Notes: a model not told the origin generated them from the letters alone. A DNA stretch of 64,000 nt from CAYZIB01 sp964478425 (GCA_964478425.1 CAYZIB010000004.1:26316-90315), one strand, 5' to 3'; shown: positions 43,882 to 53,855, counted from the stretch's first letter. Translations and numbers: made by a program.

Positions 43882-46809
43882 ATGGAAAACAATTTTAATA
43901 ATGATTATTTTATGTGGCCCTTCTATAAAAAAATGTGGTATAACATTAAAAAATATTTCAAGGGTAAAAAAGAAAATTTTAAAATCAATTATACATTATT
44001 AATTATTATTGCATTAGTTATTTTATTATTTGGTGTATTAGTAGCAATTATTTTAACAAATAAAATTGATACATCAATTCATCCTAGACATGATAAAATG
44101 CAAACTATGCAAAAAATAACAGATCGTTGTCAAATAGATGATAGTGGTAATTTCACATGTGAAAACGATGAAAATAACGAAGTGATTTTCACAAATAGTA
44201 ATTTTGAATTTAGATTTGATCTTACTACTACAAATTTTAAATTAACAAATTTAAATGATAATTCAGTTTATACATCTGTGCCTATGGTAGATGGTAAATA
44301 TTTGAATTTTGATACTTTAGTACTTGCGTATTATGATGATTTAGGAAACGCATATACACAAGGAAATAGAGCTAACTCAATAGATACACAATCATATTAT
44401 TTAAGTGTTGATCAAGAAAATAATAAATTAGAAGTATTTTATGATTTTAATAATAAAGGTATTTCTGATACTGATTTTCCAAGAGCACTTTCAATTGAAA
44501 AATATGATATGTTATATTTGCTTGCTGATTTAGCAAATAAAAACGGTTATGAAAGTAAATATTTTAAAAATGTATTTAAATCAGTATTTAACATTAATAA
44601 TACATATAAAGATTTAGGATATTATCCTAGATTAACAAGTCAAAAAGGTAATTTATCAGGAAGTACAGCAACAACAACTTCTGTATATAGATTATTCTAT
44701 GAATATTATAATGAGTTATTAATTGAATATGCTAAAGGTGATTCATTTAAAACTTATTTAAAAACAAAATATAAAACAATTACAGAAACTCAAATAGAAA
44801 CTATAACTAGCTTCTTAGAAACAGAATATCCTAATAAATCATTTGTTAAAGATGGATATAGTGAAGATGTATTATTAAAAGATAAAGAAGTTTATGATGA
44901 AGTTTTTAAAGATGATAAAGAATTTGTTGGAATAACTGCATATAGAACTGAAAGAACATTTATTGGTGCTTCAATTGTATATGAATTAACAAATGATGGA
45001 ATTAAAGCAACTATTCCAAATGATTCAATTCAAGAAACATCATCAAAACCATTAGTATATTTAGAATTATTACCTTATTTTGGAGCTAATTCTAAAGAAA
45101 ATGAAGGTTATACAATGATTCCTGATGGTTCAGGTATATTAATTGAACATAACAATAATAAATCTTCAAATACATATGGACCTGTTAGAATTTATGGTTC
45201 TGATGCTGTAAATAAATCAGATTATTTAAAAGAAGAAACATATGATATTTCATATCCATTATTTGGAGTATATAGTAAAAATGCAGACAATACTGAAAAT
45301 GGATTTATTTCAATAGTTGAAAATGGTGCTGAAATGTGTTATATAACAGCATCAAACAGTTTAAAAAATAGTTCAAATAATGCATTAAAAGAATATTATA
45401 ATTATGCAAATTTTAGATTTTATTTAAGAGAAGGTACATCTTATGTATTCCCTGACTGGCAAAATCCATTAACAGTTACAGCAAGAACTAAAACATACAT
45501 TAAAGATGATTTAACAATTTCTTATAATATTTTAACAGAAGATAAATCTTATAGTGGAATGGCTTTAGAATATAGAAATTATTTAATTGAAAGCAAAAAA
45601 ATTAAAGACAATGATTCTACTGATGAAGTTACATTAAACTTAACTTTAATTGGTGGATATAAAACAGAAAAATCAATATTAGGTATTCCTTATAAATATG
45701 TAGATTCATTAACAAGTACAAATGAAGTTAAATTAATTGTCGATGAATTAAAAAATGATAATGTTAATAATCTTAATTTGATTTATACAGGATGGTCTAA
45801 TAATGGTGTTAAATCAACAACTTATAGAGATATCTATTTTAATAGTAATGTTGGAAGTAAAAAAGATATTCAAAAATTAAACAATTATATAAATAATATT
45901 GATGGTTATAATTTCTATCCACTTGTTAATTTACAAACAAATTACACTGATAAAGGATTTAGTCCATCAAAAGAAGCAATAAGAAATTCACAAACAGGTG
46001 TTATTGAATTTTATGATTTTAATCAAGCAACAACACTAAAAGATGAAACAACAACAGTTTATTATTATTTAAAACCATCTAAAATTACAGAACAAGTAAG
46101 TAGTTTTGCTAAAAAATATAACAAATTAAAATTAGATAATTTAGCAATCTCAGATTTAGGTAATAATTTAAATGGTACATATAATAATACTTCAACAGAA
46201 TTTAGATCTGATGCTTTAACTGCATATTATAATTCTATGGAAACATTAATTAATACATTAGGTAGTGATACTTTATTAGTAAGTTACTCTCCAAGTGAAT
46301 ATGCATTAAAATATTCTAATTTAATATTAGATTTACCTGAAACAGGTACTAACTATGTTGTTGTTGACCGTATGATTCCATTTACACAATTATTATTATC
46401 AGGTGTTTATGATTATAGTAGTGAATCATTTAATATAAACGATAAAGAACAATTTATATATCATAAATTAAAATGTATTGAAACTGGTTCTAATATTAGT
46501 TTTACATGGTCATATGATGAAACATATAAATTAATTAATACAGAATATAATTATTATTATTCAACATATTATAAAAATTCATATGATGTAGCAATTAGCA
46601 TGTATAATGAATTAAAATCATTAGATTTATACAAAGGTAAATTAGTTAAACATCAACAATTAATTGATAATGTAGTTGCTTCAACTTATTTATTAAATGA
46701 TAATTCATACGTAACATATATAATAAATTACTCATCATCATCTTATACATTTAATAATAGCCAAGTAATTAGTCCAAATGAATATATTGAAATAAGAGGT
46801 ACAATCTAA
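43882..46809 (+). CDS. DUF5696-like membrane-anchored extracellular protein
   Basis: 975 residues. A cytoplasmic N-terminus of about 35 residues (rich in Lys, with WPFYKKMWYNIKKY) and one helix at about 38-62 (YTLLIIIALVILLFGVLVAIILT) leave some 910 residues outside. The first half is beta-rich (FEFRFDLTTTNFKLTNLNDNSVYTSVP; YTMIPDGSGILIEH). The second half looks like a TIM barrel (NNLNLIYTGWSNNGV, FYPLVNLQ, LAISDLGNNL). This fits DUF5696, found with sugar ABC genes. Glycosidase activity is possible, but no catalytic pair can be assigned. The stop overlaps the next permease gene (TAATG). Confidence 0.75.
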   Translation: MENNFNNDYFMWPFYKKMWYNIKKYFKGKKENFKINYTLLIIIALVILLFGVLVAIILTNKIDTSIHPRHDKMQTMQKITDRCQIDDSGNFTCENDENNEVIFTNSNFEFRFDLTTTNFKLTNLNDNSVYTSVPMVDGKYLNFDTLVLAYYDDLGNAYTQGNRANSIDTQSYYLSVDQENNKLEVFYDFNNKGISDTDFPRALSIEKYDMLYLLADLANKNGYESKYFKNVFKSVFNINNTYKDLGYYPRLTSQKGNLSGSTATTTSVYRLFYEYYNELLIEYAKGDSFKTYLKTKYKTITETQIETITSFLETEYPNKSFVKDGYSEDVLLKDKEVYDEVFKDDKEFVGITAYRTERTFIGASIVYELTNDGIKATIPNDSIQETSSKPLVYLELLPYFGANSKENEGYTMIPDGSGILIEHNNNKSSNTYGPVRIYGSDAVNKSDYLKEETYDISYPLFGVYSKNADNTENGFISIVENGAEMCYITASNSLKNSSNNALKEYYNYANFRFYLREGTSYVFPDWQNPLTVTARTKTYIKDDLTISYNILTEDKSYSGMALEYRNYLIESKKIKDNDSTDEVTLNLTLIGGYKTEKSILGIPYKYVDSLTSTNEVKLIVDELKNDNVNNLNLIYTGWSNNGVKSTTYRDIYFNSNVGSKKDIQKLNNYINNIDGYNFYPLVNLQTNYTDKGFSPSKEAIRNSQTGVIEFYDFNQATTLKDETTTVYYYLKPSKITEQVSSFAKKYNKLKLDNLAISDLGNNLNGTYNNTSTEFRSDALTAYYNSMETLINTLGSDTLLVSYSPSEYALKYSNLILDLPETGTNYVVVDRMIPFTQLLLSGVYDYSSESFNINDKEQFIYHKLKCIETGSNISFTWSYDETYKLINTEYNYYYSTYYKNSYDVAISMYNELKSLDLYKGKLVKHQQLIDNVVASTYLLNDNSYVTYIINYSSSSYTFNNSQVISPNEYIEIRGTI

Positions 46810-48188
46810 TGAAAAGAGAAACAAAAATTTTAAGACTTGAAAAATTAATTTCTAAATTAGAAGTAAAATTAAATAAGACATTAGAAAAAGTACAAAATAA
46901 AAAAGGACTATTACAAAATTTAAATGATACATTAGCACAATTTTATAAAAAACAAATTGTTAAAGCTAATTTAAAATTAGAGGCTATTAATAATAATTCA
47001 TATGTTGATAAAAACAAGATTTTTGTATATGCATCAGATATACAAAAACAAAAAGGTAAAAGATTTCATGAAAAATTAATTTCTAAATCATTAGATAGAA
47101 AAGAAAAAACGACAATTAAATATCATGAATATATTAAAACAAGAAGAGAAAAAGGTAAAAAAGCTAATAAGAAAGTTTTTAGATTAGGTCAAAAGATTAA
47201 TCATTATGAAATGGTTATTAAGTATCATGAAACTGAATTATTAAAAATTGATAACGGAGTTTATGTTTATAAAAATGTATATGAAAGAATTAAACAAAAA
47301 TTCCGCCAAATACCTTATGAAACACAAAAGAAAATATGGGGTATTATATTTATAAGTCCATGGTTAGTGGGAGTTATATTCTTCTTTTTGTTCCCATTAT
47401 TTAAAACAATATGGTATAGTTTTAATGTTACTAAACCTTATAATGGTAAAATAACTACTGTATTTGATGGATTTGGGCAATATAAATATTTATTTACAAC
47501 ATATACATATTATGGAGCATTATATTTAGAAGAATTATTAAATTCAATGCTTGATGTTGTTATAAATGTACCTGTAATATTAATATTCTCATTATTTATT
47601 GCAGTTTTATTAAGTAAGGATTTTAAAGGAAGTAAATTTATTAAAGTTTTATTCTTCATTCCAGTTGTATATAATGTTACAGTTATTACCCAAATAACTG
47701 ATGGACAAATGGGAGATAGATTAAATAGTGATTTAACAGTAATTGCTGATACATTTACATCTTTCTTAGTTCAAATGGGATTAGGACAAGGAATTATTTC
47801 ATTTTTAATTCAAACTGTTGATAGAATTCAATCAATAATAAATCTATCAGGTGTTCAAATATTAATATTCCTTGCTGCATTACAATCAATACCAAAAAAT
47901 TTATATGAAGCAGCAGATATGGAAGGTTGTACAGGTTATGAAAAATTCTGGAAAATAACATTTCCAATGGTAACGCCAATATTTTTAACTTGTGTAGTTT
48001 ATACAATTGTAGATAACTTTACACGTTCATCAATCTTAACAATGGTTGATAACGCTAGAGATAGTTTACAAAATTATGGATTAGCATCTGCGATGAGTGT
48101 ATTATATTTCTTATTTAATGCAGTTGTTATTGTAGTTTCATTCTTAGCATTGAAAGGAGTTGTGTTCTATTATGATGACAGAAAATAA
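46809..48188 (+). CDS. Sugar ABC permease with N-terminal coiled-coil extension
   Basis: 459 residues. The first 165 or so are a basic, helical cytoplasmic segment with coiled-coil heptads (LRLEKLISKLEVKLNKTLEKV). Six permease helices follow, with the EAA loop EAADMEGCTGYEKFWKITFPM near residue 380. Normal permeases of this type are about 300 residues, so the extension is unusual. It starts in a TAATG overlap and overlaps the partner permease by 17 bases. It forms the second permease pair of the island. Confidence 0.9.
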   Translation: MKRETKILRLEKLISKLEVKLNKTLEKVQNKKGLLQNLNDTLAQFYKKQIVKANLKLEAINNNSYVDKNKIFVYASDIQKQKGKRFHEKLISKSLDRKEKTTIKYHEYIKTRREKGKKANKKVFRLGQKINHYEMVIKYHETELLKIDNGVYVYKNVYERIKQKFRQIPYETQKKIWGIIFISPWLVGVIFFFLFPLFKTIWYSFNVTKPYNGKITTVFDGFGQYKYLFTTYTYYGALYLEELLNSMLDVVINVPVILIFSLFIAVLLSKDFKGSKFIKVLFFIPVVYNVTVITQITDGQMGDRLNSDLTVIADTFTSFLVQMGLGQGIISFLIQTVDRIQSIINLSGVQILIFLAALQSIPKNLYEAADMEGCTGYEKFWKITFPMVTPIFLTCVVYTIVDNFTRSSILTMVDNARDSLQNYGLASAMSVLYFLFNAVVIVVSFLALKGVVFYYDDRK

Positions 48189-49203
48189 TAATAAATTTTC
48201 ATTAAAAGATCGCTTAAAAGAAAGCCTTTCAAATGTTTCAAATGAAATAAAAGTTTTATCTAAAGATAAAGTTAAACGAGATAAATTAAAAAGAAAAACA
48301 TCTAATTGGATTTCAATAGTTTTAAAATATGTAATTTTATTAGGATTAGGATTTTTAATAATTTATCCTATTTTACAACAATTAGCAGTAGCTTTTAGAC
48401 ATCCATTAGACTTAAATGACCCACTTGTTTTATGGATTCCAAAAACATTTAGTGTTCAAAACTTTAAAATGGCTTTAATTGGTCTTGATTATTGGAAAAG
48501 TTTATCTAATACAATTATTTTATGTACATTTGTAACACTTATTCAAGTGTTTATTACAGGACTTGTTGGTTATGCTTTTACAAGATTAAAATTCTGGGGT
48601 AGCAAATATTTATTTGGATTAGTAATATTAACTATAATAGTTCCTCCAACAACACTTGCTATTCCTCAATTACAAATCTTTAGAAATTTAGGTTTATATG
48701 GAAATCCTAAAGCAATATATTTATTATCATTTTTAGGTGTTGGATTAAAATCTGGTATATTTATATTCTTATTTAGACAATTTTTTAGAGGAATTCCAGT
48801 TGAATTAGAAGAAGCAGCATTAGTTGATGGTGCAGGACCATTTAAAGTGTTCTTAAGAGTTATGATTCCAAATGCAAGAGGAGCTATAATAACTGTCTCA
48901 TTATTCTCATTTGTATGGCAATGGAACGATTCATATTATGCAAATTTATTCTTTGGTAGTGAATCAGCATCATATCCTGTTTTAACTACTAAAATGGAAT
49001 CATTACAATATCAATTAAGAAATATCTTAACAGTTGCAGGTTTATGGAACACATTAGGAGAAGGTGCAGAGAAAAACCCATTATTTACATCTATGATTGT
49101 AAATACTGCTGCATTATTAGTAATGGCACCACTTTTAATAGGTTATGTATTCTTTCAAAGATTCTTTATTGAAGGTGTTGAAAGAAGCGGAATTGTTGGA
49201 TAA
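48172..49203 (+). CDS. Sugar ABC transporter permease (MalG type), second pair
   Basis: 343 residues from ATG 48172 (48175 is equally possible). AAAGGAG ends 12 bases upstream, which is long, but the TTG at 48160 sits directly on the ribosome site and is unlikely. A Lys-rich cytoplasmic N-terminus precedes six helices. The EAA loop is EEAALVDGAGPFKVFLRVMIP. It pairs with the 459-residue permease and is the last gene of the eight-gene unit, followed by a terminator. Its likely binding protein is the lipoprotein at 49319. Confidence 0.92.
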   Translation: MMTENNNKFSLKDRLKESLSNVSNEIKVLSKDKVKRDKLKRKTSNWISIVLKYVILLGLGFLIIYPILQQLAVAFRHPLDLNDPLVLWIPKTFSVQNFKMALIGLDYWKSLSNTIILCTFVTLIQVFITGLVGYAFTRLKFWGSKYLFGLVILTIIVPPTTLAIPQLQIFRNLGLYGNPKAIYLLSFLGVGLKSGIFIFLFRQFFRGIPVELEEAALVDGAGPFKVFLRVMIPNARGAIITVSLFSFVWQWNDSYYANLFFGSESASYPVLTTKMESLQYQLRNILTVAGLWNTLGEGAEKNPLFTSMIVNTAALLVMAPLLIGYVFFQRFFIEGVERSGIVG

Positions 49204-49207
49204 TATT

Positions 49208-49233
49208 AAAAAGGACTTTAAGTCCTTTTTTTT
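49208..49233 (+). terminator. Terminator of the eight-gene transport operon
   Basis: AAAAAGGAC (49208-49216) pairs with GTCCTTTTT (49222-49230), followed by more T. Confidence 0.88.
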
Positions 49234-49267
49234 GTATATAAAAATTATTATTTTTTTATAAATATAA

Positions 49268-49296
49268 TTGACTATACAAGTTGTTTATTATATAAT
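49268..49296 (+). promoter_or_regulatory. Promoter with GntR-type operator, copy 3
   Basis: TTGACT at 49268-49273, a 17-base spacer and TATAAT at 49291-49296. TTGACTATACAAG continues from the -35 box. It drives the binding-protein, oxidoreductase and repressor genes. Confidence 0.77.
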
Positions 49297-49318
49297 ATTG
49301 TTGAAAGGATAGATTAAA

Positions 49319-51025
49319 ATGAAAAAAATAATAACGCTTTTATTTTTATTAACATTTACTTTAGGTTTAGTAGCTTGTGGTAAAAAACCAGAACAAGGAA
49401 ATGGTGAAAAAACTTGTGCTGAAGATCCAACACAAGAAAAATGTCAACAAGTTATACCTACAAATAAATGTACAGATGATCCGTATGCAGATGGATGTAA
49501 AATTGATTTAGGTGGAGTTCAATTTTTAATTTATGCAAACTCACCTAATACAGCAGACCCTAGAAATGATGATTACGAAGGTCTTATGAAAGAAGAAAGA
49601 GTTGCTGCTATTGCAAAAGCAGAAGAAAAATATAATATTAAAGTTGTATATAAAGGATATACTGCATCATGGGGTGATGATAGAGACACTTGGATTATTA
49701 ACGATGCAACTGCTCAAACTCCAACAGCTCATGTTTATGAAGTTTCATCAAGTAGTATTCCTACATTAGCACATTCTGGTGCTATATTACCACTTGATAA
49801 TTATATTGAAGCATTAGGAAGCCATTTATATGGTGATTATACAAAACAATATTTTACAGTATTTGGTAGTGTATATGCTTATACATCAAATATTCCATTA
49901 AATGATAATATTATTATTTATAATAATACAATGCTAAAAGAATTAGGATATGAAGATGAATACCCTTCAAAATTATGGAATAAGGGTGAATGGACTTGGG
50001 ATACATTTAAAGCATTAGTAACTGAATTAGATGGAAAAATGACTAGGAAAACTGAAACAGATGAATCAACATATGTTTTAGGAGGAAGATCAAGCAACTG
50101 GGCATTTAATTTTATTGGTGCTAATGGTGGTGTTTATGTTGACACTGACTTAAAAGTTCAAATGGAAAGTACTAGTGTAACAGAAGCTATTACATATTTA
50201 AATGAAATATATCATATTTCAGGTGGTCCTTACTTAGCTTATGAAGATGAAGCACAAGTTACAGTAGGTGAAGGTAACACTTGGGCAATGGATAGTGAAT
50301 ATTCAGATACATTACAAGTTCAATTTAAAAACGGTAAAGTAGTATTTCAAGACGGTCAAACTTGGTATATTAATAGTAATACTAAATTAGGTAAATATGT
50401 TATGGGTGAAAATAAATTATTTGAAGTTGGTGTAGTACCTTACCCAATTCCAGAAAGTACATATGTTCCTGGTGGAAGATGTAAAGATGGTTCAACTACA
50501 TGTGATACAGATGATTTAATTTACTTTACTGATGATTATGCTAATATTGGTGCTTGGGGAGCAGCTGGATGGGTAATTTCATCTGGTTGGGATAAATCTG
50601 ATGATCCTAACTTCCAAAAAGGTTATGAATTTGATGATGAATTAGTATTTAGAATTTGGCATGATATTCAATTTAGTGCTGTTGACGAACAATATGAAAC
50701 ATATGAAGATTATAAAGAAGCATATATTGAAGAATATGTTACAAATAAATATTTCAACCTTTATCCACAAGGTGGAGAATCAATCAGTGCTCATGAAGAT
50801 ATAATATTTGCTATTAGACCTGATACATTATTTGCTATGGGTGGAGAAGCTAACTCTCTTGCTATAAGTTCTACAGTATCAAGTGTTGAAATCGCCATTG
50901 TTGGTGAAAAAGCAGATGTTGCTTCAACATTAACTTATACAGCTAATACTTTAAAAGGTTTAGTTATTCAAAAATTTGAAATTGAGCAAGATGGTTATAC
51001 ACCTGAAGGAGAAACTACAGAATAA
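49319..51025 (+). CDS. Sugar ABC solute-binding lipoprotein
   Basis: 568 residues. Signal peptide with lipobox LVAC (Cys20). A short linker carries pairs of cysteines (CAEDPTQEKCQQ; CTDDPYADGC), possibly disulphide loops. The family 1 binding-protein fold follows (VQFLIYANSPN, AEEKYNIKVVYKGY, IIIYNNTMLKELGY, GEWTWDTFKALV, GGVYVDTDLK). It has its own operator-bearing promoter and a terminator directly after. It probably delivers substrate to the permeases ending at 49203. The ligand is unknown. Confidence 0.9.
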   Translation: MKKIITLLFLLTFTLGLVACGKKPEQGNGEKTCAEDPTQEKCQQVIPTNKCTDDPYADGCKIDLGGVQFLIYANSPNTADPRNDDYEGLMKEERVAAIAKAEEKYNIKVVYKGYTASWGDDRDTWIINDATAQTPTAHVYEVSSSSIPTLAHSGAILPLDNYIEALGSHLYGDYTKQYFTVFGSVYAYTSNIPLNDNIIIYNNTMLKELGYEDEYPSKLWNKGEWTWDTFKALVTELDGKMTRKTETDESTYVLGGRSSNWAFNFIGANGGVYVDTDLKVQMESTSVTEAITYLNEIYHISGGPYLAYEDEAQVTVGEGNTWAMDSEYSDTLQVQFKNGKVVFQDGQTWYINSNTKLGKYVMGENKLFEVGVVPYPIPESTYVPGGRCKDGSTTCDTDDLIYFTDDYANIGAWGAAGWVISSGWDKSDDPNFQKGYEFDDELVFRIWHDIQFSAVDEQYETYEDYKEAYIEEYVTNKYFNLYPQGGESISAHEDIIFAIRPDTLFAMGGEANSLAISSTVSSVEIAIVGEKADVASTLTYTANTLKGLVIQKFEIEQDGYTPEGETTE

Positions 51026-51030
51026 ATTTA

Positions 51031-51056
51031 AAAGCCCTACCTTTAGGGCTTTTTTT
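51031..51056 (+). terminator. Terminator after the binding lipoprotein
   Basis: AAAGCCCTA (51031-51039) pairs with TAGGGCTTT (51044-51052), then T to 51056. No new promoter is obvious before 51076, so partial readthrough probably supplies the next genes at a lower level. Confidence 0.88.
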
Positions 51057-51075
51057 AAAAGATTGGAAAAGATAT

Positions 51076-52638
51076 ATGAAATGTGATTGTTTAATATTAG
51101 GAGGAAGTTTAGGGGGAGTAAGTGCTGCATTAAGTTTACTTAATGAAGGATTAGAAGTTATTATCACTGAATCTACAAATTGGATTGGTGGGCAAATAAC
51201 AACTCAAGGTGTTCCTTTAGATGAACATAAATATATTGAAGAATGCGGTTGTACTTTAAGTTATAGGAAATTTAGAAATGATTTAAGAAATTATTATTAT
51301 AAATTACCTAATTTTAAAGAAGAATTAAAAACACCAAATTTAAATCCTGGTGGAGGTTGGGTTTCAGGCTTATGTGTTGAACCTAAAGTTGCATTAAATG
51401 TTCTTTTAGATTATTTAAATCCATTTATCTTAAATGGTAAATTAAAAATCTTATATAATACAGAAGTTATCAAAGCTAATAAAAAAATAGAAAAAATTGT
51501 TTCAGTAACTGTTACAAATAACATTACAAATGAAAATACAGAAATAACAGCTAATTATTTTATTGATGCTACTGATAATGGAGATTTATTACCTATTGCA
51601 GATATTCCTTATAGAATAGGATCTGAATCAAAAGAAGAATTTAATGAATTACATGCAACAATAGCAGATAAAGAAGATTTACAACCAATTACATATGTAT
51701 GTGCTATAGGATATTTTAAAGATAAATCATATGAAATGGAAAAACCAAAATTATATGATTATTATAAAAATTATTATCTAGATGAAACAAATAATCCTTT
51801 ATTAAGTTGGATAACAGTATCATTAAATGATAAAGGATATGTAAAAAGAAAACTTCTTGGAGATTGGATGGAAGAAGGAGAAGTAGTTACACCTTTATTC
51901 ACATATAGACAAATCTATGATCCAAACAAATATAATGATAATTTAAAATATGATGGTCCAATTACATTATTAAATTGGCCACAAAATGATTATTTTTTTA
52001 ATAATATTATTGAAACTAATCAAGATAAATTACATATAGAAGAAGCAAAAGAATTAACAAAATCACTAGTATATTGGTTAAAAACAGAAGCAAAAAGACA
52101 TGATAACAATGGATATGGATATCCAGAAATAAATTTAGTTACTGATATATTTGATACTAAAGATGGGTTTGCTCCTGCTCCTTATATTAGAGAAGGAAGA
52201 AGATTAAAAGCCTTGTACACAATAAAAGAACAAGATATATCAAAAAAATTAAATAAAACACCAAAACATTTTTTTGATAGTTGTGGTATTGGACATTATA
52301 ATATTGATGTTCACTATACAACAAAATCTCATTCATTCTTTTTTGATGAAACATGGCCTTTTGAAATACCTTTAGGTTCATTAATTCCGATTAAATGTGA
52401 AAACTATTTTCCTGCTTCAAAAAATATAGGTACAACTCATATTACAAATGGATGCTTTAGATTACATCCAGTAGAATGGAATATTGGTGAAGTTAGTGGT
52501 TATTTAGTTAGCTTTTTAAATAAAAAAAATATAACACCACAAAATATGTATAATGATATTGATATGGTAAAAGAATTTCAAGAATATATTAAAGAAAAAG
52601 GAGTAAATTTATCTTGGCCTTTGGAAGTTTTTAAGTAG
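51076..52638 (+). CDS. FAD-dependent oxidoreductase (FAD_oxidored family)
   Basis: 520 residues. The dinucleotide fold is at the N-terminus (CLILGGSLGGVSAALSLLNEGLEVIITES), followed by NWIGGQITTQGVP, the pattern of the PF12831 family. FIDATDNGDLLPIADIPYRIG and the C-terminal HPVEWNIGEVSGYL complete the flavin site. No signal peptide, so it is cytoplasmic. Such proteins are common in sugar-use clusters and may oxidise a sugar or sugar derivative; the substrate is unknown. It lies between the binding-protein and repressor genes and is co-directional with them. Confidence 0.83.
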   Translation: MKCDCLILGGSLGGVSAALSLLNEGLEVIITESTNWIGGQITTQGVPLDEHKYIEECGCTLSYRKFRNDLRNYYYKLPNFKEELKTPNLNPGGGWVSGLCVEPKVALNVLLDYLNPFILNGKLKILYNTEVIKANKKIEKIVSVTVTNNITNENTEITANYFIDATDNGDLLPIADIPYRIGSESKEEFNELHATIADKEDLQPITYVCAIGYFKDKSYEMEKPKLYDYYKNYYLDETNNPLLSWITVSLNDKGYVKRKLLGDWMEEGEVVTPLFTYRQIYDPNKYNDNLKYDGPITLLNWPQNDYFFNNIIETNQDKLHIEEAKELTKSLVYWLKTEAKRHDNNGYGYPEINLVTDIFDTKDGFAPAPYIREGRRLKALYTIKEQDISKKLNKTPKHFFDSCGIGHYNIDVHYTTKSHSFFFDETWPFEIPLGSLIPIKCENYFPASKNIGTTHITNGCFRLHPVEWNIGEVSGYLVSFLNKKNITPQNMYNDIDMVKEFQEYIKEKGVNLSWPLEVFK

Positions 52639-52646
52639 GAGGTATT

Positions 52647-53363
52647 ATGGAAGTAAAAAAGAAAAATATATACCAAATAATTGAAGATGACATAAAAAAT
52701 AGTATAAAAGATGGAAAATTGAAAAATGGAGATAGAATACCAAGCGAAAATGAATTAAAAGATAAATATAATGTTTCAAGAATGACAGTTAGACAAGCCA
52801 TAAATAATTTAGTTAATCAAGGACTAATTTATAGGCATAAAGGAAAAGGAACATTTGTTTGTAATATGAAAATTGAAAAAAATATTTTTGGTATGCAAGG
52901 ATTTACTGAATATATGGAATTAAACAATAAAAAAGTTACAAATAAAGTTTTATCTTTTGAATTAATTAAACCTGAAAAAAAGATTTATGAAAATTTAAGT
53001 TTAAATGAAAATGAATTTGTTTATTGTATTAAAAGAATAAGATATGCTAATGACATCCCCATTTTATTTGAAATTATGTATCTTCCATATGATTTATTTA
53101 AAAATTTAGATATTAATGTATTTAATAATTCGTTTTATAATTTTATAGAAAAAAAGTTAAATTTACATATATATTATGCAACTCAAAAAATAGAAGCAAT
53201 ACTTGCAGGTAAATTTAAATCAGAAATATTAGAAATAAAAGAAACAGATCCATTATTATATGTAAAAAATATTTCATTTTTAGATAGTGGTAGATCCGTT
53301 GAATATGTAGAATCTTTTTATAGAGCAGATCAATATTGCTTTATTCAAAGATCATTTAGATAG
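52647..53363 (+). CDS. GntR-family repressor, HutC/UTRA subfamily
   Basis: 238 residues. A winged-helix DNA-binding domain (about 1-72: LKNGDRIPSENELKDKYNVSRMTVRQAINNLVNQGLIYRHKGKGTFV) and a UTRA ligand domain (about 85-236: YCIKRIRYANDIPILFEIMYLP, VEYVESFYRADQYCF). These regulators bind sugar phosphates such as GlcNAc-6-P or trehalose-6-P and release DNA. It is eight bases after the oxidoreductase gene. The repeated TTGACTATACA on three island promoters is the likely operator, with -35 occlusion as the mechanism. The effector is not known. Confidence 0.93.
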   Translation: MEVKKKNIYQIIEDDIKNSIKDGKLKNGDRIPSENELKDKYNVSRMTVRQAINNLVNQGLIYRHKGKGTFVCNMKIEKNIFGMQGFTEYMELNNKKVTNKVLSFELIKPEKKIYENLSLNENEFVYCIKRIRYANDIPILFEIMYLPYDLFKNLDINVFNNSFYNFIEKKLNLHIYYATQKIEAILAGKFKSEILEIKETDPLLYVKNISFLDSGRSVEYVESFYRADQYCFIQRSFR

Positions 53364-53372
53364 GAGAATTTT

Positions 53373-53825
53373 ATGAAAAAATTAAGTTTATTGATGATTT
53401 TTACTTTATTATTATTTTCATTTGGCTGCACTAACAATAATAAAGATAAAAGCTGTAGTGAAGATCCAAATCAAGAAAAATGTTATTATATGCCAGGAGT
53501 AAAACTAGAAAAATTAGATGAATCAATTTGTGGAACATATGAATTAGTAAATGTATACAAAAATGAAACATTAATAGATAATGAATATGAATTTAATTAT
53601 TTAGTTTTAAATAATAATGGTGAATATGAAACACATGTTAAATTAAATAATACTAATGAAGAAATAACTAAAGGAGCAGTATTTTATAAAAATAATACTT
53701 TAGAATTTAAATATTACTCTAATGGTGTTGTTATTACTGATTTATTAAGTATATCAAATAATGAAATAAGATTTGATATTAATGTTGGTGACAATGTTTT
53801 AACTTATGTATATAATAAAAAATAA
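53373..53825 (+). CDS. Small lipoprotein with lipocalin-like domain
   Basis: 150 residues. Signal peptide and lipobox SFGC (Cys19). Next comes SCSEDPNQEKC, almost the same cysteine loop as in the binding lipoprotein at 49319. The rest (about 52-150) is all beta, starting CGTYELVNVYKNE, like bacterial lipocalin-like domains that begin G-x-Y/W-x-L. It follows the repressor gene by nine bases. It may be a surface accessory of the same sugar system; the function is unknown. Confidence 0.75.
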   Translation: MKKLSLLMIFTLLLFSFGCTNNNKDKSCSEDPNQEKCYYMPGVKLEKLDESICGTYELVNVYKNETLIDNEYEFNYLVLNNNGEYETHVKLNNTNEEITKGAVFYKNNTLEFKYYSNGVVITDLLSISNNEIRFDINVGDNVLTYVYNKK

Positions 53826-53846
53826 ACATAATTTTTAATTTTATAA

Positions 53847-53855
53847 CATAATATT
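53847..53855 (+). promoter_or_regulatory. Possible mother-cell sigma -10 element
   Basis: CATAATATT, inside an 18-base sequence identical to the one ahead of the spoIVFA-like gene at 6450-6467. It ends 16 bases before the TTG start at 53871. No convincing -35. Confidence 0.35.
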
